Positions 1 through 12,652 of a stretch of DNA of 64,000 nt are shown here, in pieces. The notes below the pieces were generated by a model. That model did no database searches. It was not told the DNA's origin and worked only from the letters and a program-made list of their open reading frames with translations. The DNA comes from Pneumocystis sp. 'macacae' (Eukaryota > Ascomycota > Pneumocystomycetes > Pneumocystales > Pneumocystaceae). Positions within the stretch are counted from its first letter, which is position 1. Each line of letters opens with the position of its first letter. The stretch lies in assembly GCA_018127085.1 (NCBI GenBank), contig CM030733.1:558001-622000 (forward strand). Reading direction: 5' to 3'. The translations under genes were made by a program, and so were the position numbers.

Positions 1-2013
1 TTTTCTCATATATAGATCGTATTGAACCATATATGAAATATCGATCGATTGATATTTTTTTATTGCAACCATTCATAGAAACCGATCCATCCCATGATTC
101 TGGAGTAAAAAAAAGTGTGTTTAGGATAATATTAATATGTATAGATTCTTGAAGATTTATGGAATCAAGTTCAATGCATAAAGAATGGTAAACATAACAT
201 AAATGTGCTTTTACGACCTTGGATAAAGTTTGAAACACAATTAACAAATACACCTAAATTTGTTTTACCATCTATCATTATACCAGAAAAAATTCATTAC
301 ACTGAAAGATGTTACTTTCCGGGACCGGTTTTCCGTATTTTTATTAATCAGCCGATTGAAGTATTCTATGATATATTGATGATTTTGTATTTATATTATC
401 TAGACTGTTCCATCTTCACAAACCATAGGAAGTTCAGTCATTAGGGATGTAATTGGTGATATTATTGATATTATGGAGTTTAATAGGAAGGAGGCAGCAC
501 GTTTTCTTGCAGATTTATCGTGTTATTTCGCGCCTAATCTATTTGTTTCTGGATCATTAAATGAAATAAATAATCAGACAGATACCCTCACTGAATGGAA
601 GTCTGAAGATATCATCCTGGAAACTATATTTGGACGACTGTTTCGATTACCTACGCCTCTCCAGCGTCCTATATATTATCATTCTCTTTTAATAGAGCTT
701 TGTAAACTAATTCCAAAAAGACTTGCACCATCACTAGGATATACAATTCGATATATTTATAAGGAACTTTCACGTTTTAATGGTGAAATTTTATATAGGT
801 TTTGGTCATGGTTTTCTCATCATTTAAGTAATTTTAATTTCAGTTGGAAATGGAATGAATGGTAAAAATAAAGTATTTTAAGCATTGATTATTCATTTGT
901 TTAGGGTATCGGATCTTGAATTGGATTCAGCACATCCTAAAAAAGTGTTTATAAGAGAAACAATAGAAAAAGAAATCCGTTTAAGTTATTATTCTAAAAT
1001 TAAGGATTCGCTTCCTCAAGCATATTATATATTATTACCTGAGGAGCCTTCCAGTCCTTATTTTGATTATGATTTACCAAGTAGCTTATTTATTTTTATA
1101 GTTGGGTTATTTAATATTTCTAGATTCCAAATACTTTGCAGAGGTTGAAACTTTACTTGAAACAATGAAAGTGAATACAGAGCAATCAGAAACGGATGTT
1201 GCGCTTGAAATTATTGAGAAGACTGCAGCCGAAAATAATGAAGAAGATCCTCAGTTTGAAGTACTTAAAGCTTTAGTACAATGTGTTTTGCATTTAGGAG
1301 CAAGATCCTTTTCTAATGCCTTAAACACAATTGAACGTAATTTACCAGGATTACGAAATCGTTGTAGTGCAAATAGAAAAACATGTCGACAAACAATTGA
1401 TATTATTATGAAATTTTGGAAAGATCAGCCAGGAATTGGTGTAGCTCTTATAAACAAATTTTTAAACTATTCAATCATTAATACAATATCAATCATAGAA
1501 TGGATTTTTTTGGATGCTGATATTGAATATATTAATAGAGGTTTTATTTGGGAATTAATGAAAATAGTTCTTGATAAAATAAACTCAGGAGTAATACAAA
1601 CTAAAAGACATTTAAAAAATGTAAATGTTTCTTTGAATAATGATTTGGAAGATTCTTCAAGATATGAGAAGGTGTATAAAAAAATATCTTCAAATCAAAA
1701 AGATGCTCTTATTACAATATTTGAAACATTTCCAAAATTATATGATCGCATTAAGAATTTACATAAGAGTAATGGTTGTCAAGAAAATGGAACTTTCGAT
1801 GATAGAGTATCATGGCAACTTCAATGGGCCAAAGAATTGTTTGAGGAATCTGTTCGAAAGGTATATTTATTCACATTAAATTATAAAAAAAATTAATTTT
1901 TATAGTGTTATCATGAAATATCAAATCTTTCAGAAATATTAGAACCTATTATACAAGATGAATATATTAAGGAGATGTTCGAAAAAGCAAAGAGTCTAGA
2001 TCGAATTATATAG
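1..2013 (+). CDS. CBC1: Nuclear cap-binding complex large subunit (CBP80), 3' part
   Basis: The large subunit binds capped nuclear RNA together with CBP20. The gene enters from the left edge, so its N-terminus is missing. Readable exons are about 17-105, 190-345, 404-850, 900-1080 and 1125-1860, with a last exon 1905-2013. The segment near 780-865 reads FWSWFSHHLSNFNFSWKWNEW in outline, the typical CBP80 block between MIF4G-like repeats, followed by an RLSYY...I helix and a long alpha-helical C-terminal MIF4G-like domain. The last splice joins VRK to CYHEISN and ends in SLDRII followed by TAG. Introns are 40-50 nt. The family assignment is firm; the exact first exons in the window are less sure. 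Confidence 0.88.
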
Positions 2014-2155
2014 TTAATATATAGACAAATAATATATTTGTAAAATTTTTTTTAGTTTGCAATAATATATTAAAACTCCCATATATATATTTATAGTCCG
2101 AAACAACGTAAATTTATATTAGGTATCCATCTTTATTGTAGTAATTATTGGTAAA

Positions 2156-3395
2156 TCAGTCTTTTTTTGTATGTATTTTTAAATCTGCATTTGTTGTCTT
2201 ATCTGTTTTAGATAAAGGATTTTTCATATCTTTCATGGTTTGCGCAAATATTTGTTCACATTGTTTCGTTTGACTATTAGTTTTTGTTAACCAAATATTT
2301 GGGATATTAATACGTTGAAAATGAGGTTCCACACATTTCTCAATAAACCAATTCCGTATACGAAACTCAAGAAACTGAGCAATCTTAGGAATATCTTGTA
2401 ATTTCGAACGTGCGCCAACCAATGAATGTACATTCATATCCAGTAGAAAGTCAGGTGAAAATGAAAAAACAAAGGCTGCGATATTTGCAATATCTAACTG
2501 ATTTTCACATGGAACAAGAGAAATAGAAAGCTAAAACTCATTTTAGTTATAAAATAGATAATCCAAAAGCACTCACAGTTCCTGAAAAACGAATAATTGA
2601 AAGTGAAAGTGCAATTGGTAAAACAGCGAATTCATATTTAGGATAGTTTAACATAAATTGTGTTTCAATACTAAGCGTTATTTCGTCAATAAGATTAACA
2701 TCCATCACTGCATCCTATAAACCGTTTAACCCTTCATAAAAATCATATAATTCCCCTTACAAGGCAATCAGGCATATTGGTACGTGAAACAATACGACAA
2801 TTACTACAAATTGGAAAATCTTCACCAAGATTTATACCAACTACTTTAATATATCCCTACTAATATGATTTTTATATTTTTTATTATATAAATCGTACCA
2901 GAAAACTTGGCTTGCTTCGCCCATTCAAAATACCGTCCATATAAATTAACAAAGCTTCTCTAAACCCTCCATTATCCCGAAATTGCATTATTGCCTGGGC
3001 AACCAATACATTTAACCAGTCTAAAGATTCAGCCGGGTGAGCTGTCAGATTACCATATATTTTTGACAAAAAATGTACAATCGTAGGAGATAATGTCTGT
3101 GAATGACGCGGCGGCTGTTTATCTTTTAACTACGTTGTATTAATCATATATTTGTATGTTTTTTTCTAAGACCTGTTTGCACAAGTTTGATTTTAAAGAG
3201 CTATCTGTTTTGCGCACATCTGAAAAAACAAAGAATTTGAGAAAAATACAGACAAGAATCCATACTGTAAATTGTCCAGCCTTTGAAATAAGATTTCTGT
3301 GTAAAAAAAAAAAAACAACTTTTTCGCACCAAAAAACCCTGCACAAAGCCAATATTGGCTGTGCTTACTGAGCTACCCAAAAACCAATCCAGTCT
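2156..3395 (-). CDS. MMM1: ERMES complex ER subunit, SMP domain protein
   Basis: Mmm1 anchors the ER-mitochondria encounter structure in the ER membrane and carries a lipid-transfer SMP domain. The order on the minus strand is a segment reading NIGFVQGFL, an intron, then the transmembrane helix AGQFTVWILVCIFLKFFVF. The SMP start follows as HPAESLDWLNVLVAQAI, then VGINLGEDFPICSNCRIV, a beta block with LSIETQFMLNYPKY, and the C-terminal SLVGARSKLQDIPKIAQ block ending with FIEKCVEPHFQRI. At least four short introns are needed. No ATG lies in frame between the TAG-type acceptor at 3396-3400 and the membrane helix, so the start codon must be in an upstream exon I could not place. Confidence 0.88.
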
Positions 3396-4429
3396 CTATG
3401 AAAATAGAATGATATATGCGTTAATTCTTTAGAAATATATATATTCTTGCACTAAAATATAGAACTAGAATATATAGATCTCAGTTCAGCGCTGTGTCAC
3501 AGTTTTTGAACAAGTACGTATTAAAACCAAATATATTTAGAAAGATATACTGCATATACTTTTTCATTCAGTATACGTGTCAAACTCTTGAATATACACA
3601 CTCAACTGAACTGTATATGTTGTATATATGCTGGACTGTGCTTCTAATTATATGTTTCGGATATACAGATACACAAAAATTTATGTATTAGGTATGCACA
3701 GAAACTCCTTTTTAGGTACTTTTTAGTCTCTTCAGTATATTCTTTTTGTTTTATATTGTCCGTATCACTATGTACGACGTACTCCGTTACCGCGATGGAT
3801 CTCTCGGATGAAACGAAAGAAGTAGTTTATTATTTATTAAACCACTTACCAACATTTTTAGAGATTTGCAAAACTTTTTGGCCTAGGAAAAACTATTCTT
3901 CATTATGGGTACCTTCCACTTCTTCTATGGTTAGGTATATAGTTAGATAATTGTATATACAGTTAATATTTTCAGGCTATAGACATAGTGTGCCTCGGCC
4001 GTCTCTAATTAAGTATTTTATGCATTATTTATAAGTTCTAGTATTAATATCCCTAGACTATTTAGTCCTTTTGCTTGAAATATATTAAGATGTAATCATT
4101 AAGTACAATTTATATATTTTTGAAAAGCTTCTGTGTTACATATATTTTGTACATATTTTATGGCTACTTTCCATAAAATATGACTAATATTTGTTAGTGG
4201 ACATCAATAATAAGTAATAACAATTAATGATACTTAGTAATTATTATTTTGTTTCGTTATTCTATTTTGTTTTATTGTTTCATTTCCTTCTATTTATACA
4301 GGCTCTGCAATATGTAAGAGAAGTTGCTAAGCCATAATAACGAATTATGAATATTTGTGTGTGGCTGTTCTAAATTCTGATTTGTATCTGACGAATTGAT
4401 ATGTGTAGTATTTAATGAAATGTTAAATG
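3396..4429. other. Spacer between MMM1 and the zinc-finger relic
   Basis: About 1 kb of AT-rich DNA separates MMM1 from the zinc-finger pseudogene. The missing first exon of MMM1 should lie here on the minus strand. One weak plus-strand gene model starts at 3795 and is listed separately. Otherwise I see only scattered short reading frames and TATA-like runs. Confidence 0.5.
3795..4337 (+). CDS. Possible small protein with a long intron
   Basis: An ATG at 3795 opens a short acidic-to-hydrophobic frame beginning MDLSDETKEVVYYLLNHLP and running to about 3929. A possible donor follows. The next in-frame piece, after an acceptor at 4300-4301, reads ALQYVREVAKP and stops with TAA at 4335-4337. The product would be about 56 residues with one intron near 370 nt, long for this window. 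I do not recognise the protein. It could equally be chance coding: the donor would be GTTAGG and no homolog is known to me. It is kept because the first exon starts cleanly and uses plausible codons. Confidence 0.25.
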
Positions 4430-6110
4430 TTACATATTTTGGAGTACTCTGTGGTGTATCGGATAAAGCATCAATAACGGTATTAGTTTCAGTATTTTTT
4501 TCTGATAGTTGTCTGTTTTAGGAAGGTACTGAATCTTTTGGCTTGCCAAATCAAACAGTTCGTGCATGTTAGATGCTACAGAATCTGTGCATACTTGTTT
4601 AGTTGAATGGTTTACATATTTATCTACAAAAGACAAATTTATTGTATTTGTTAAAGACATAGGATTTTTATCTAACGTTGTTAATACATTTAGTTGTGGG
4701 AGCTGTCCCGAATACTTTAACTTATTTTGAGGATTATAGACGATTAATGAAGAGCATGTCTCTAATGATTGTGATTGCTTTAAAGACACTTTTTTCTTTC
4801 TATAACTTTTAATACCTTTGTCAGTACAACGCTAAAGAGTGGAAAAATAATTAAGTTGCATATTTTCTGCATCTGTCAATTGAATACTTTAAATTGATGA
4901 AAGTTTTGCATTTAATTGAAAAATAAATTCATTGTGAAATTTGTTTTGGTGTGCCTAAAAATAATCAGTTTTGTATGCAAAAAGATAAAAAAACATACTT
5001 TCAAGTTCTCCGATTGTGTAAATGTTTTTTACAACCATCCAATAGGCAAAAATATGGTTGTATGTCTTCATGAATTAGTTTATCCACTCACAAATTTCCT
5101 TTTTCTGTGAAGCGCCTATTACATCCAGGATAAACATGGACAAATGGTCATTCTCCTATGTCGTCGTTCATGTGTCTGTTTAAAGTTAATTTTTGACCTT
5201 ATATTGTAATTAATTAGCAAAACTGAGAAATTGCAGAGGATCAATGAAAGTGTTGTTCATGCAAATAATATATAGTTTCATATACTCAACATATAAAAAG
5301 TATATATTATGTATATATTCAGTTATATTCACATGTATATTTTTATTGCTTTTTCTCTTCAATTATTTCATTGCTCTAAACAATATTGACTTTTTTGTAT
5401 ATATCTGCAAAAAAAGATTACATATCTCTTTTTGCTCTCATATTCCATTGCTGAATTCCTCATAGTTCTGACCTTTAAATTTTCAAATTGCGCAAATGTT
5501 TTACTACAATGCTGACAAACAAACGGTTTTTCCCCAGACTGGCATCACAAATGAATCCGTAAATGCGTTTATTATTGGAACATTTTTTCATATCCATGGA
5601 ATAAGCATTGGTATTTTCGCTTTTTTTGTTTTTTCTTTTATAATTACATTTTCTGTTTTTTTGTTGTCTACATTATCTTTTGACCCTGTTTCTCCATTTA
5701 ATTCCATTTTTATATCTGTATTTAAATTTATATTTAATTTTGTATTTATGTATTCATCTGTATTCTTATTTATCTTTTCATTGACTTCTTTTTTATTATT
5801 ATCTCTGTTTATATTTATTTTTTTCTATATTTGTTTCTGTAAATCTTTCTTTCATCTTTTCCTCCGTCTATTCTATACAATTTTGTCTTGATCAAATAGC
5901 CACCATGAGATCGTCGATATAAGACAATCTTTGTTTTAATTCGCCTGATATTATTGTGTATTTGCTCGGTTTATTTTCTACATTGAATGTACACTGGATT
6001 TGCAGTGGTTCAGCGTTATCAACATTATACTGAGTATTATGCATAATTCTATATTTAATATCTTGTTTTACCTCAGAATAAGAGCAACAAAAAGGTGATA
6101 CAGGTGTTGT
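4430..6110 (-). pseudogene. Decayed C2H2 zinc-finger transcription factor
   Basis: Reading the minus strand gives fragments of tandem Kruppel-type fingers with damaged ligands. Finger A (about 5610-5545) reads YQCLFHGYEKMFQ, then TAA TAA at 5569-5574, then THLRIH, so its second Cys is Tyr. Finger B (about 5535-5455) keeps GEKPFVCQHCSKTFAQFENLK but loses its histidines. The remnant LNRHMNDDIGE, followed by a stop, precedes finger C (about 5135-5075), where Cys is His and His is Asp and another stop interrupts. Finger D is intact across an intron (CLLDGCKKTFTQSENLKAHQNKFH in outline). Its tail stays in frame to 4430 but has stops at 4889-4891 and 4832-4834. The tail NKGIK motif is familiar from fungal C2H2 factors. 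An N-terminal open stretch lies at about 5895-6110. Confidence 0.72.
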
Positions 6111-6488
6111 ATAAATGTATATAGAGAATATCGTTGGATACTCATTAGAGGATGATAAAAAATAACATTTAAGAATAGATTTTGGTCAAATAGTACTTAA
6201 GTGTGTATTTAAAAGAGAATAAAGAAGAAAATACAGAAGGAAGGATGAATAGTAGTATATAATTAGGATGAGTTGAATTAATAAAAATTTAAGTAATAAT
6301 ATATAATTACTAGTTATTTATAATGTAAAATAAATATAGAGTGGTAAAGATGGTATATAATAAGTATAGTGTAGTATTGAGTATAGAAATAGTAATATAA
6401 GCCTAATAGAGATAGATCGAAGATAGATTAGAGATAAATAGGAGAAACTGATAAGAATATACAATTAAAGTGAATTTTCAGAAAGGTA

Positions 6489-8804
6489 TTAAGACTGTGT
6501 AACGTATTCCCATATACGTGCACGACAATCACCAGAACCAGTAGCAAAGAGCCGACCAGTTGGCGAAACAGCTACAGAAATGACAGAGTTTTTATGGCCC
6601 TGTAAGACAAGCTGTGTGCGCCCATGATAGTCCCAAAATTGAACACTACGGTCTTTAGAACCACTAAGTACCCAATGTCCATCAGGAGAACTTGCAACAC
6701 TAAGTACGAAGTCCTATAAAAAATTAATAAACAGATTATTTAGAAAAGGGATTTATACTTTGTGTCCAGTAAGAGTAGCTTTACAAAGGCCGCTTTTAGG
6801 AGCAGGAGAAGTTTCATTATCGGTTAATTCCCAAAGCTTAACCGTTTTATCAAGACTCCCGCTAAGTAAACCACAGCCATTTGATGTAAAAGCGACGCTA
6901 TATACGCTATCCTTATGGTCTTCGAGTCGCTCAATGAGATATCCTGTTTTAGCATCCCAAACACGCACAACTTTGTCCAAACTTCCAGCAGCAACGTAAC
7001 GACTGTCAGGTGAAATAGCAACAGTAGTTACACCATCTTCGATGCTAAGTGTCAGAATACAATGACCTGTTTCAATATCCCAAACACGAGTGGTGCGATC
7101 ACCACTTCCTGATGCAATAAATTTTCCATTTTGACTATAATCAAGTGAATAAATGTCTTGTTCATGTCCCGTAAATAAATGCCGTATTTTCTTTTTTACA
7201 ATATCCCAGATCTATAATTAAAATAAGAAAAAATAAAATAAGACAAGAGTAGATATAAGTTTAGATAGAAAGAATTGATACAAAACATGCCTACAAAATA
7301 AACATGTATCTTCTTACTTTCTTAAAAAGCTTATCTACGCATTGTCATCGCCACTATAAGACTTACTCGAATACGTTTGTCTTCCGCGCCTGTCGCAAGG
7401 TATTTTCCGTCTGGACTAAATGCAACACTTCGTATATACAAATCCCCCTCCCAATTGACTGATTCATCTTGAAGAACACTAATATATATTAAATATATTT
7501 GAAAAACATATAGCTTCTTAGTTATACGTTAATCTCTTGCCTGTCTTTACATCAAAAATTAATGCTACTCGATTGCACCCTGTAGCAAGATATTCTCCAT
7601 CATTACTAAATCGTATACAACAAACAACACTCTGATGATCCAATGTATGAATAAGATTAATATCTAATACTCGTGATACGTTTGGATTAAATAAAACTGT
7701 CCAATCGTTGCCTTCTTTTTTGAATTCTCGGGGAACCATATCAGGATCCATATCGGCTATGGACATGGAATTTTGTCCAAGAGAAACAGGAGGTGCAGGA
7801 GGCACAGGAGGAATCGTTGTCGTTAATGTATTAGGAGGTGCAACAGGTCGTATTGGAGATGGTTGAACTGAAATAAAAGTGTTCGATGCCGTTTCGCTGC
7901 GGTTTGTTAATGGCTTATTTCGCTTTCCTAAAGGTGATGAAGACCCCGGTAAAGACGAATAATTTGATGTTTTTGGTATGTTATATGTATTATTATCAAT
8001 ATTTGTATCAGTACAGATTCGCTTATTAGAATGTTGAGGACAGCTTTGTAGTGGATGTGCACTATTTACTGGAGGATACCCAGTGTTTGGATATGGAAGT
8101 GGGAGTGCTGATTGACCTGTATCGAAAAGTGTGAGACATGATTTTGGATCACTATGGCTTGGTGTCCGCCCTGCTGAATGTGTATTTAGGCCAATATTTG
8201 GGGGTGGAAACGGAAGAGTTGGAGGATTTGAAAGCCTAGGTAGTGTTGATTGGGATGCAGGTGGTATATGAATCCCTCGTGATTCAAGCTCGCGTCGTAA
8301 CCGTGCAATTTCTTCATCATAACTAAATTCTTAAAAATTACCCATACTATAGTCTAAAATACATACGACTGTTTCATTTTTTGATGTGCCATCTCCAATT
8401 CATAAATCGTTTGTCGGATTGTTTGCATTTCTTGTATTTGTGAAGTAACTATGTTTAATAAGAAAATGGTTTAAAATTTCTAAAAAAATTTTTAAAAAAT
8501 ATTGAAAAAATGTATAAAAAAGAAGAATATATAAAAAATAAATAGAAGGCACTTCTCATATTCTCCTCTTCTTCAATATACCTTATTATTGTCTCAAATA
8601 TCTAACATTGAGATATCTTTACACACCTTTATGTTCATAATCATCTTTATGATTCCGGAATGTTATAGCTTCTTGGGCAATAGTATCAAACTCATTCCTA
8701 ACAGCTTCTAGAAGCTCTGCTAATCGGCCTGATGCTGTTGAGGGACCCACCGATCGGTGGTTATATAGATTAGACATATCGACATTACTATCTATCCGTC
8801 TCAT
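6489..8804 (-). CDS. TUP1: Tup1-type general transcriptional corepressor
   Basis: Tup1 tetramers with Cyc8/Ssn6 are recruited to promoters to repress transcription. The N-terminus holds the tetramerisation helix (NHRS...[14 protein letters not shown]) and a coiled region with MHQK-like Gln-rich helices. A Pro/Ser-rich linker and [18 protein letters not shown] lead into the WD40 propeller. WD repeats end in typical VWDIETG, VWDAKTG, LWELTDN and RIWEYV signatures. The final exon ends [16 protein letters not shown]. Exons are split by introns near 6715-6755, 7212-7365, 7480-7524, 8325-8365 and 8450-8622. The start is the ATG at 8802-8804; a second ATG lies nine codons on. The assignment is firm. 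Confidence 0.93.
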
Positions 8805-8815
8805 TTCCACCTTTA

Positions 8816-8831
8816 TTAACCCTAACCCTAC
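8816..8831. promoter_or_regulatory. Telo-box-like CCCTAA pair upstream of TUP1
   Basis: The sequence TTAACCCTAACCCTAC lies about 12 bases upstream of the TUP1 ATG. On the TUP1 sense strand it reads as two GGGTTA units. Myb/TRF-type factors such as fission yeast Teb1 bind such boxes in promoters. That it acts on TUP1 is inference from position. Confidence 0.4.
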
Positions 8832-9672
8832 TAAATATAAGTAATTTTAAAAGGTGTTTTGAATTAATTCTATAAGAGTTAAACATTAATTGAAATGTAA
8901 GTTTAGTAGATTATGTGGTAAAATACCCTAGATATATAAAATTACATATAACAATAGCTTTATAGATGTTTTTCAACAGACAAAGTGCACAACACTTTAT
9001 GCATACTTTTTAATATTTTGTTATAACTATTAAACAATCCATTTGTTATTCATTATTCATGTTATCGTAAAAACCACTGTTATCATAATCACTACATGTA
9101 GATATCGAACTTGTAGAAACAAAAATTAGTTTTAGAAAAAAGAAAGAATACTAGTAAAAACCTATTTTCTTGTATTTTTTTATTTTAAAATGATTTTTAT
9201 TAATTTTTATGTATAAATTTTTCAGAAATATTTCAACTCTTAAGAATTTTCCTCAATAATAATATATAAAAAAGCTATTTTCAACACATGAAATAGATTT
9301 GATTGGATAAAAATTAAATAACACATTGTGATCAGTCGGTCTTATGCCTATATATATGAGCATCGATCCTTTGATAGCTCATTATAGATCTATGCAACAG
9401 TGAAAATGTGTACGGAGAGTTGACGTTAGAGAATATACACACTTAGGTCTAAATTCAAAGTCACTGATTAATTGCTCTAGAAAGATACCTTGTCTGATAA
9501 GATTAAGTTTTTGAGAATTTTTTGTAGTTATTTGTTTTTTGGTGCTACATGTTCTTGGCAGAATTTATTTGAATGGGGATTCAGCAAACAGTTAAAAGTA
9601 GTTATTTTTTGTTTTTGTATTTTACTAAAATAATAAGCTATTGTTGGTAATCTTGCATGTCAGAAAAATGCA
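8832..9672. promoter_or_regulatory. Divergent spacer between TUP1 and the tRNA-editing gene
   Basis: About 840 bases of AT-rich DNA lie between two divergent genes, so both promoters should be here. I see no open frame of note and no RNA gene that I can support. Confidence 0.5.
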
Positions 9673-11011
9673 ATGCTAAAAAGTCTTGAAACACAAGTGG
9701 TTGAATGCAGGTTGGCAGAGAATTTGCCGAAAACATATGATTACCAAGGAAATGATGATTTATGGGAAATTGAATTAGAAGACACAATATTGTTTCCAGA
9801 AGGAGGAGGTCAGCCTTCGGACTTAGGAACAATAAATCTTTTAGATCGAACAGCAGTAATCCACGTGTTGTATGTTTTTCGAAGAGGGCTTGATGCTATT
9901 CATCTTTGTCGATCGCCAATTAAGCAGGGAACACGGGTTAGAATTAGCCTTGATTGGGTTCGGAGGTAGATTTCAGGTTTGTCTAGTCTGATTTATTCAT
10001 ATTGTATAGAAAAGATCATATGCAACAGCATACTGGACAACATTTGTTATCTGCTATCTTGGAACGTGAGCCATATAAGATACCTACGCTTTCGTGGTAG
10101 TTTTTCTTAAAACACTAAACAGTACTTTCGCTTATGTATTATAAATTAGGTTTCTTGGTCCTGATATTTCATACATTGAACTTCTTCAAAAGCCAACGAT
10201 TGATGAACTTGAGCAAGTAGAAGCTAGATGTAATCAAGTAATTGCTGAAAATATGCTTGTTACAGTTGAAAACACGACAGAAACACCTAAAACGCTTCCT
10301 AGTGATTATGATGCAAAAAAAGGGATTATACGAGTTGTTTCCATTGGAAAGTTAGACAGAAATCCGTAAAAAACACTGATTATATTCTTTTATTAACATT
10401 TTAGCTGTTGTGGGACACATGTTCCTAGTACTGCTTACTTAAACATTCTGGTTCTTCTTCATATTACACCTATAAGATCAACGAATGTACGATTGCATTT
10501 TGTTGTAGGAGATCGTGCTATTAAATTACTTAAAAACTCCTTTTATCAAATTAAAATGTTATCTTCTTTTTTTTCATGTAGACCGGAAGAAATTGAAGAA
10601 AAAATACACTTATCTAACCAAAATATAAAGAATTTACGAAAGTCTGAGCGGTATTGGATGTTTGAGGCAGGTGAATCAGAGGCAAATCGTATTAAAAATG
10701 ATATTATTCATAAAGGAGTGTCTTTTGTTTTTAAAGTTAATGGAAATAATGATTATTTTAATGCAATAATTCGAAATCTTGGTAAAAATATTCAAGGTGT
10801 AGTTGTTTTTTGTTCTGGAGAGACCCAAAAGAGTGGTCAATTAATTATCATTGGGGATCCTAAAAAAGTGGAAGCAATGTCAGAAAGAGTAATGAAAGCT
10901 GTAAGTAATGTTAAAGGAGGGGGTAAATCTAGATGGCAAGGGAAAGTGTCTACATGGAAACCAAAGGAAATAGAACAACTCCAACAAATAGTCGAGAATT
11001 TTTATATTTGA
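9673..11011 (+). CDS. AlaX/AARSD1-type alanyl-tRNA editing protein
   Basis: Free-standing relatives of the alanyl-tRNA synthetase editing domain hydrolyse Ser or Gly mischarged on tRNA-Ala. Exon 1 contains FPEGGGQPSDLGTI. Exon 2 carries the metal-binding QQHTGQHLLSAI (HxxxH) block, and exon 4 opens with the second metal motif CCGTHVPS. The remaining exon (10403-11011) is a mixed alpha/beta C-terminal region ending with a Gly-rich KGGGKSRWQGK segment, as in AARSD1 and the C-Ala domain of synthetases. Splices fit cleanly: WVR/KDHMQQ, LSW/FLGPD, RNP/CCGTH. All four metal-binding positions (His, His, Cys, His) are visible. The start is the ATG at 9673, since upstream ATGs meet stops. Confidence 0.88.
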
Positions 11012-11185
11012 AGAATTTATGATACACACTTATATTATATAGAATTAATTATATAGGATTAATTTAATGTTTTTGGTATATAGTTGCAATGAATATTGAA
11101 TTTACTCGAAATATGATTGATGATAGATATAAGAAATAATTGATTATGCTTAGTATAAGAAATTTCAAAGATAAAATATAACTTA

Positions 11186-12030
11186 TTATTTTCTATTTTT
11201 ATAGTTATTTAAAATGCGTACAGCATCTTTAGTGTATATGTATGATAAACCTGACCATATGGTTGTTACAAAAACAAGATATCTAAAATATTTATAAGCT
11301 AAGAAGATATAAAATTTATAATTCACTGAAGGGGATTAAGAAAAATAGGCATAATTTCTGAGTAGATCAAAGGATAAACCATTGTTGCACCAATAAGTAA
11401 ATGCTGTAGTGCAGTATTTACCTAAAAGCAGTAAAAATATAATTTAGTATTATGAATAATTTACTTTACTAATTAGTGTGGGTTTAATTTCGACGCTTGG
11501 TATTGAAAAGTCAAAATAACGCATAAATGTACGAGGAGGATCAAGAGAGATCCAACGATAATATATTGCAGATAATCCGAGAATTGCATCTTTGCCAATT
11601 ATAACGGAGGAAAGAAAGACTATATATGTCAATATATAGAAATAGTATAAGTTAGATATATTATACATGGGATTTGTTGCTGAACGGTGAAACAAAGTGT
11701 TAATATAATTACAAAAATTTTATCGGCCATTGGATCAAGAATTGTTCCAGATATGCTTTTTGCATTCCATTTTCGTGAAATCCATCCGTCTAGTATATCA
11801 GATAAACTTGCATAAACGAAAAGAAGGATAGCATGTAAATGTTGCTCACGCAAAACAAAGTAGCCTGTTATTGGTGCAAGAATTAATCGAGAAAATGTAA
11901 GAAAATTTGGAATTGTATATATATTTTCATATATTCTCCTCTTTAAAACAGTTTTTATATTATGATTTTTTGATGTAATATAAGTAGGATATGTATGTTG
12001 AATTTTAGGTAAAGATGAATGAGAAAACAT
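11186..12030 (-). CDS. CRD1: Cardiolipin synthase, CDP-alcohol phosphatidyltransferase type
   Basis: The enzyme joins CDP-diacylglycerol and phosphatidylglycerol into cardiolipin in the inner mitochondrial membrane. The signature DGx2SRx8Gx3Dx3D is seen as DGWISRKW...GTILDPMAD, preceded by NIYTIPNFLTFSRLILAP. The second exon holds IIGKDAILGLSAIYYRWISL and PSVEIKPTLISKV. Two more exons give NTALQHLLIGATMVYP and the C-terminal helix ending LNNYKNRK. The first Arg motif partner is Ser-Arg rather than Ala-Arg. I start at the in-frame ATG at 12028-12030, which leaves a basic, Ser-rich leader suited to mitochondrial import. The frame stays open to about 12099 without an ATG, so an upstream exon is possible. 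Confidence 0.87.
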
Positions 12031-12652
12031 GGATACATATGGAGTGCCAAAAGTTTTTTTTATTCTTAATACTGATTCCGTAGAATGATTACTATGCAAA
12101 TAGGTTAATTTAGATGATTTGAAATAAATGTTTTAGGATTAATGTTTTATATTACCTTGAGTTAAAAAGAAATAGACATCTAGAATTAAAAAAGCATCTT
12201 TTTACTGTAAAATCTTTCAAGCATGATATTTTTAGGTGTTTATTCATAATAAATTCAATACTTTTATAAATAATTTTAATAAAATAGAAATCGATCGTAA
12301 ACAAATTATTTAAAACATGTAAAAAGATTATTTTTATTTAGTTTTTTCAAGTAATTTAGGAATACATTTAATATAACAAACATATATTTTTAAATAAAAT
12401 ATTTTAAAAATATGATAATATTAAGATAACAAATAGTAGAGCTTTTTTGCAATATAAATCTATTAATTAATAAAACCATATAATGCTATTTAATAGTAAA
12501 ATCTTATAAAATTACAAAAGTGCGTTATGATTACGATATATTAAACATAAATATATTTTATATCTATTAATAGAATTTTGAAAAATAAACTATAGATATT
12601 AATAGACAATTAGGTGATAAATCTGTTTTTTTCTTCAAAAATATATGATATA
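12031..12652. other. AT-rich spacer
   Basis: About 620 bases upstream of CRD1 and downstream of TDP1. The first 70 bases remain open in the CRD1 frame. The rest is low-complexity A/T with no gene or RNA that I can support. Confidence 0.5.

Noticed and set aside
4430..4789. Independent 119-residue minus-strand gene
   Set aside because: It is the in-frame continuation of the zinc-finger tail, separated from it only by stops, so it is treated as part of the pseudogene.
5496..5891. Plus-strand Phe/Ser-rich 131-codon frame as a membrane protein
   Set aside because: It is the antisense of Lys/Asn-rich text and zinc-finger remnants on the minus strand. There is no conserved motif.
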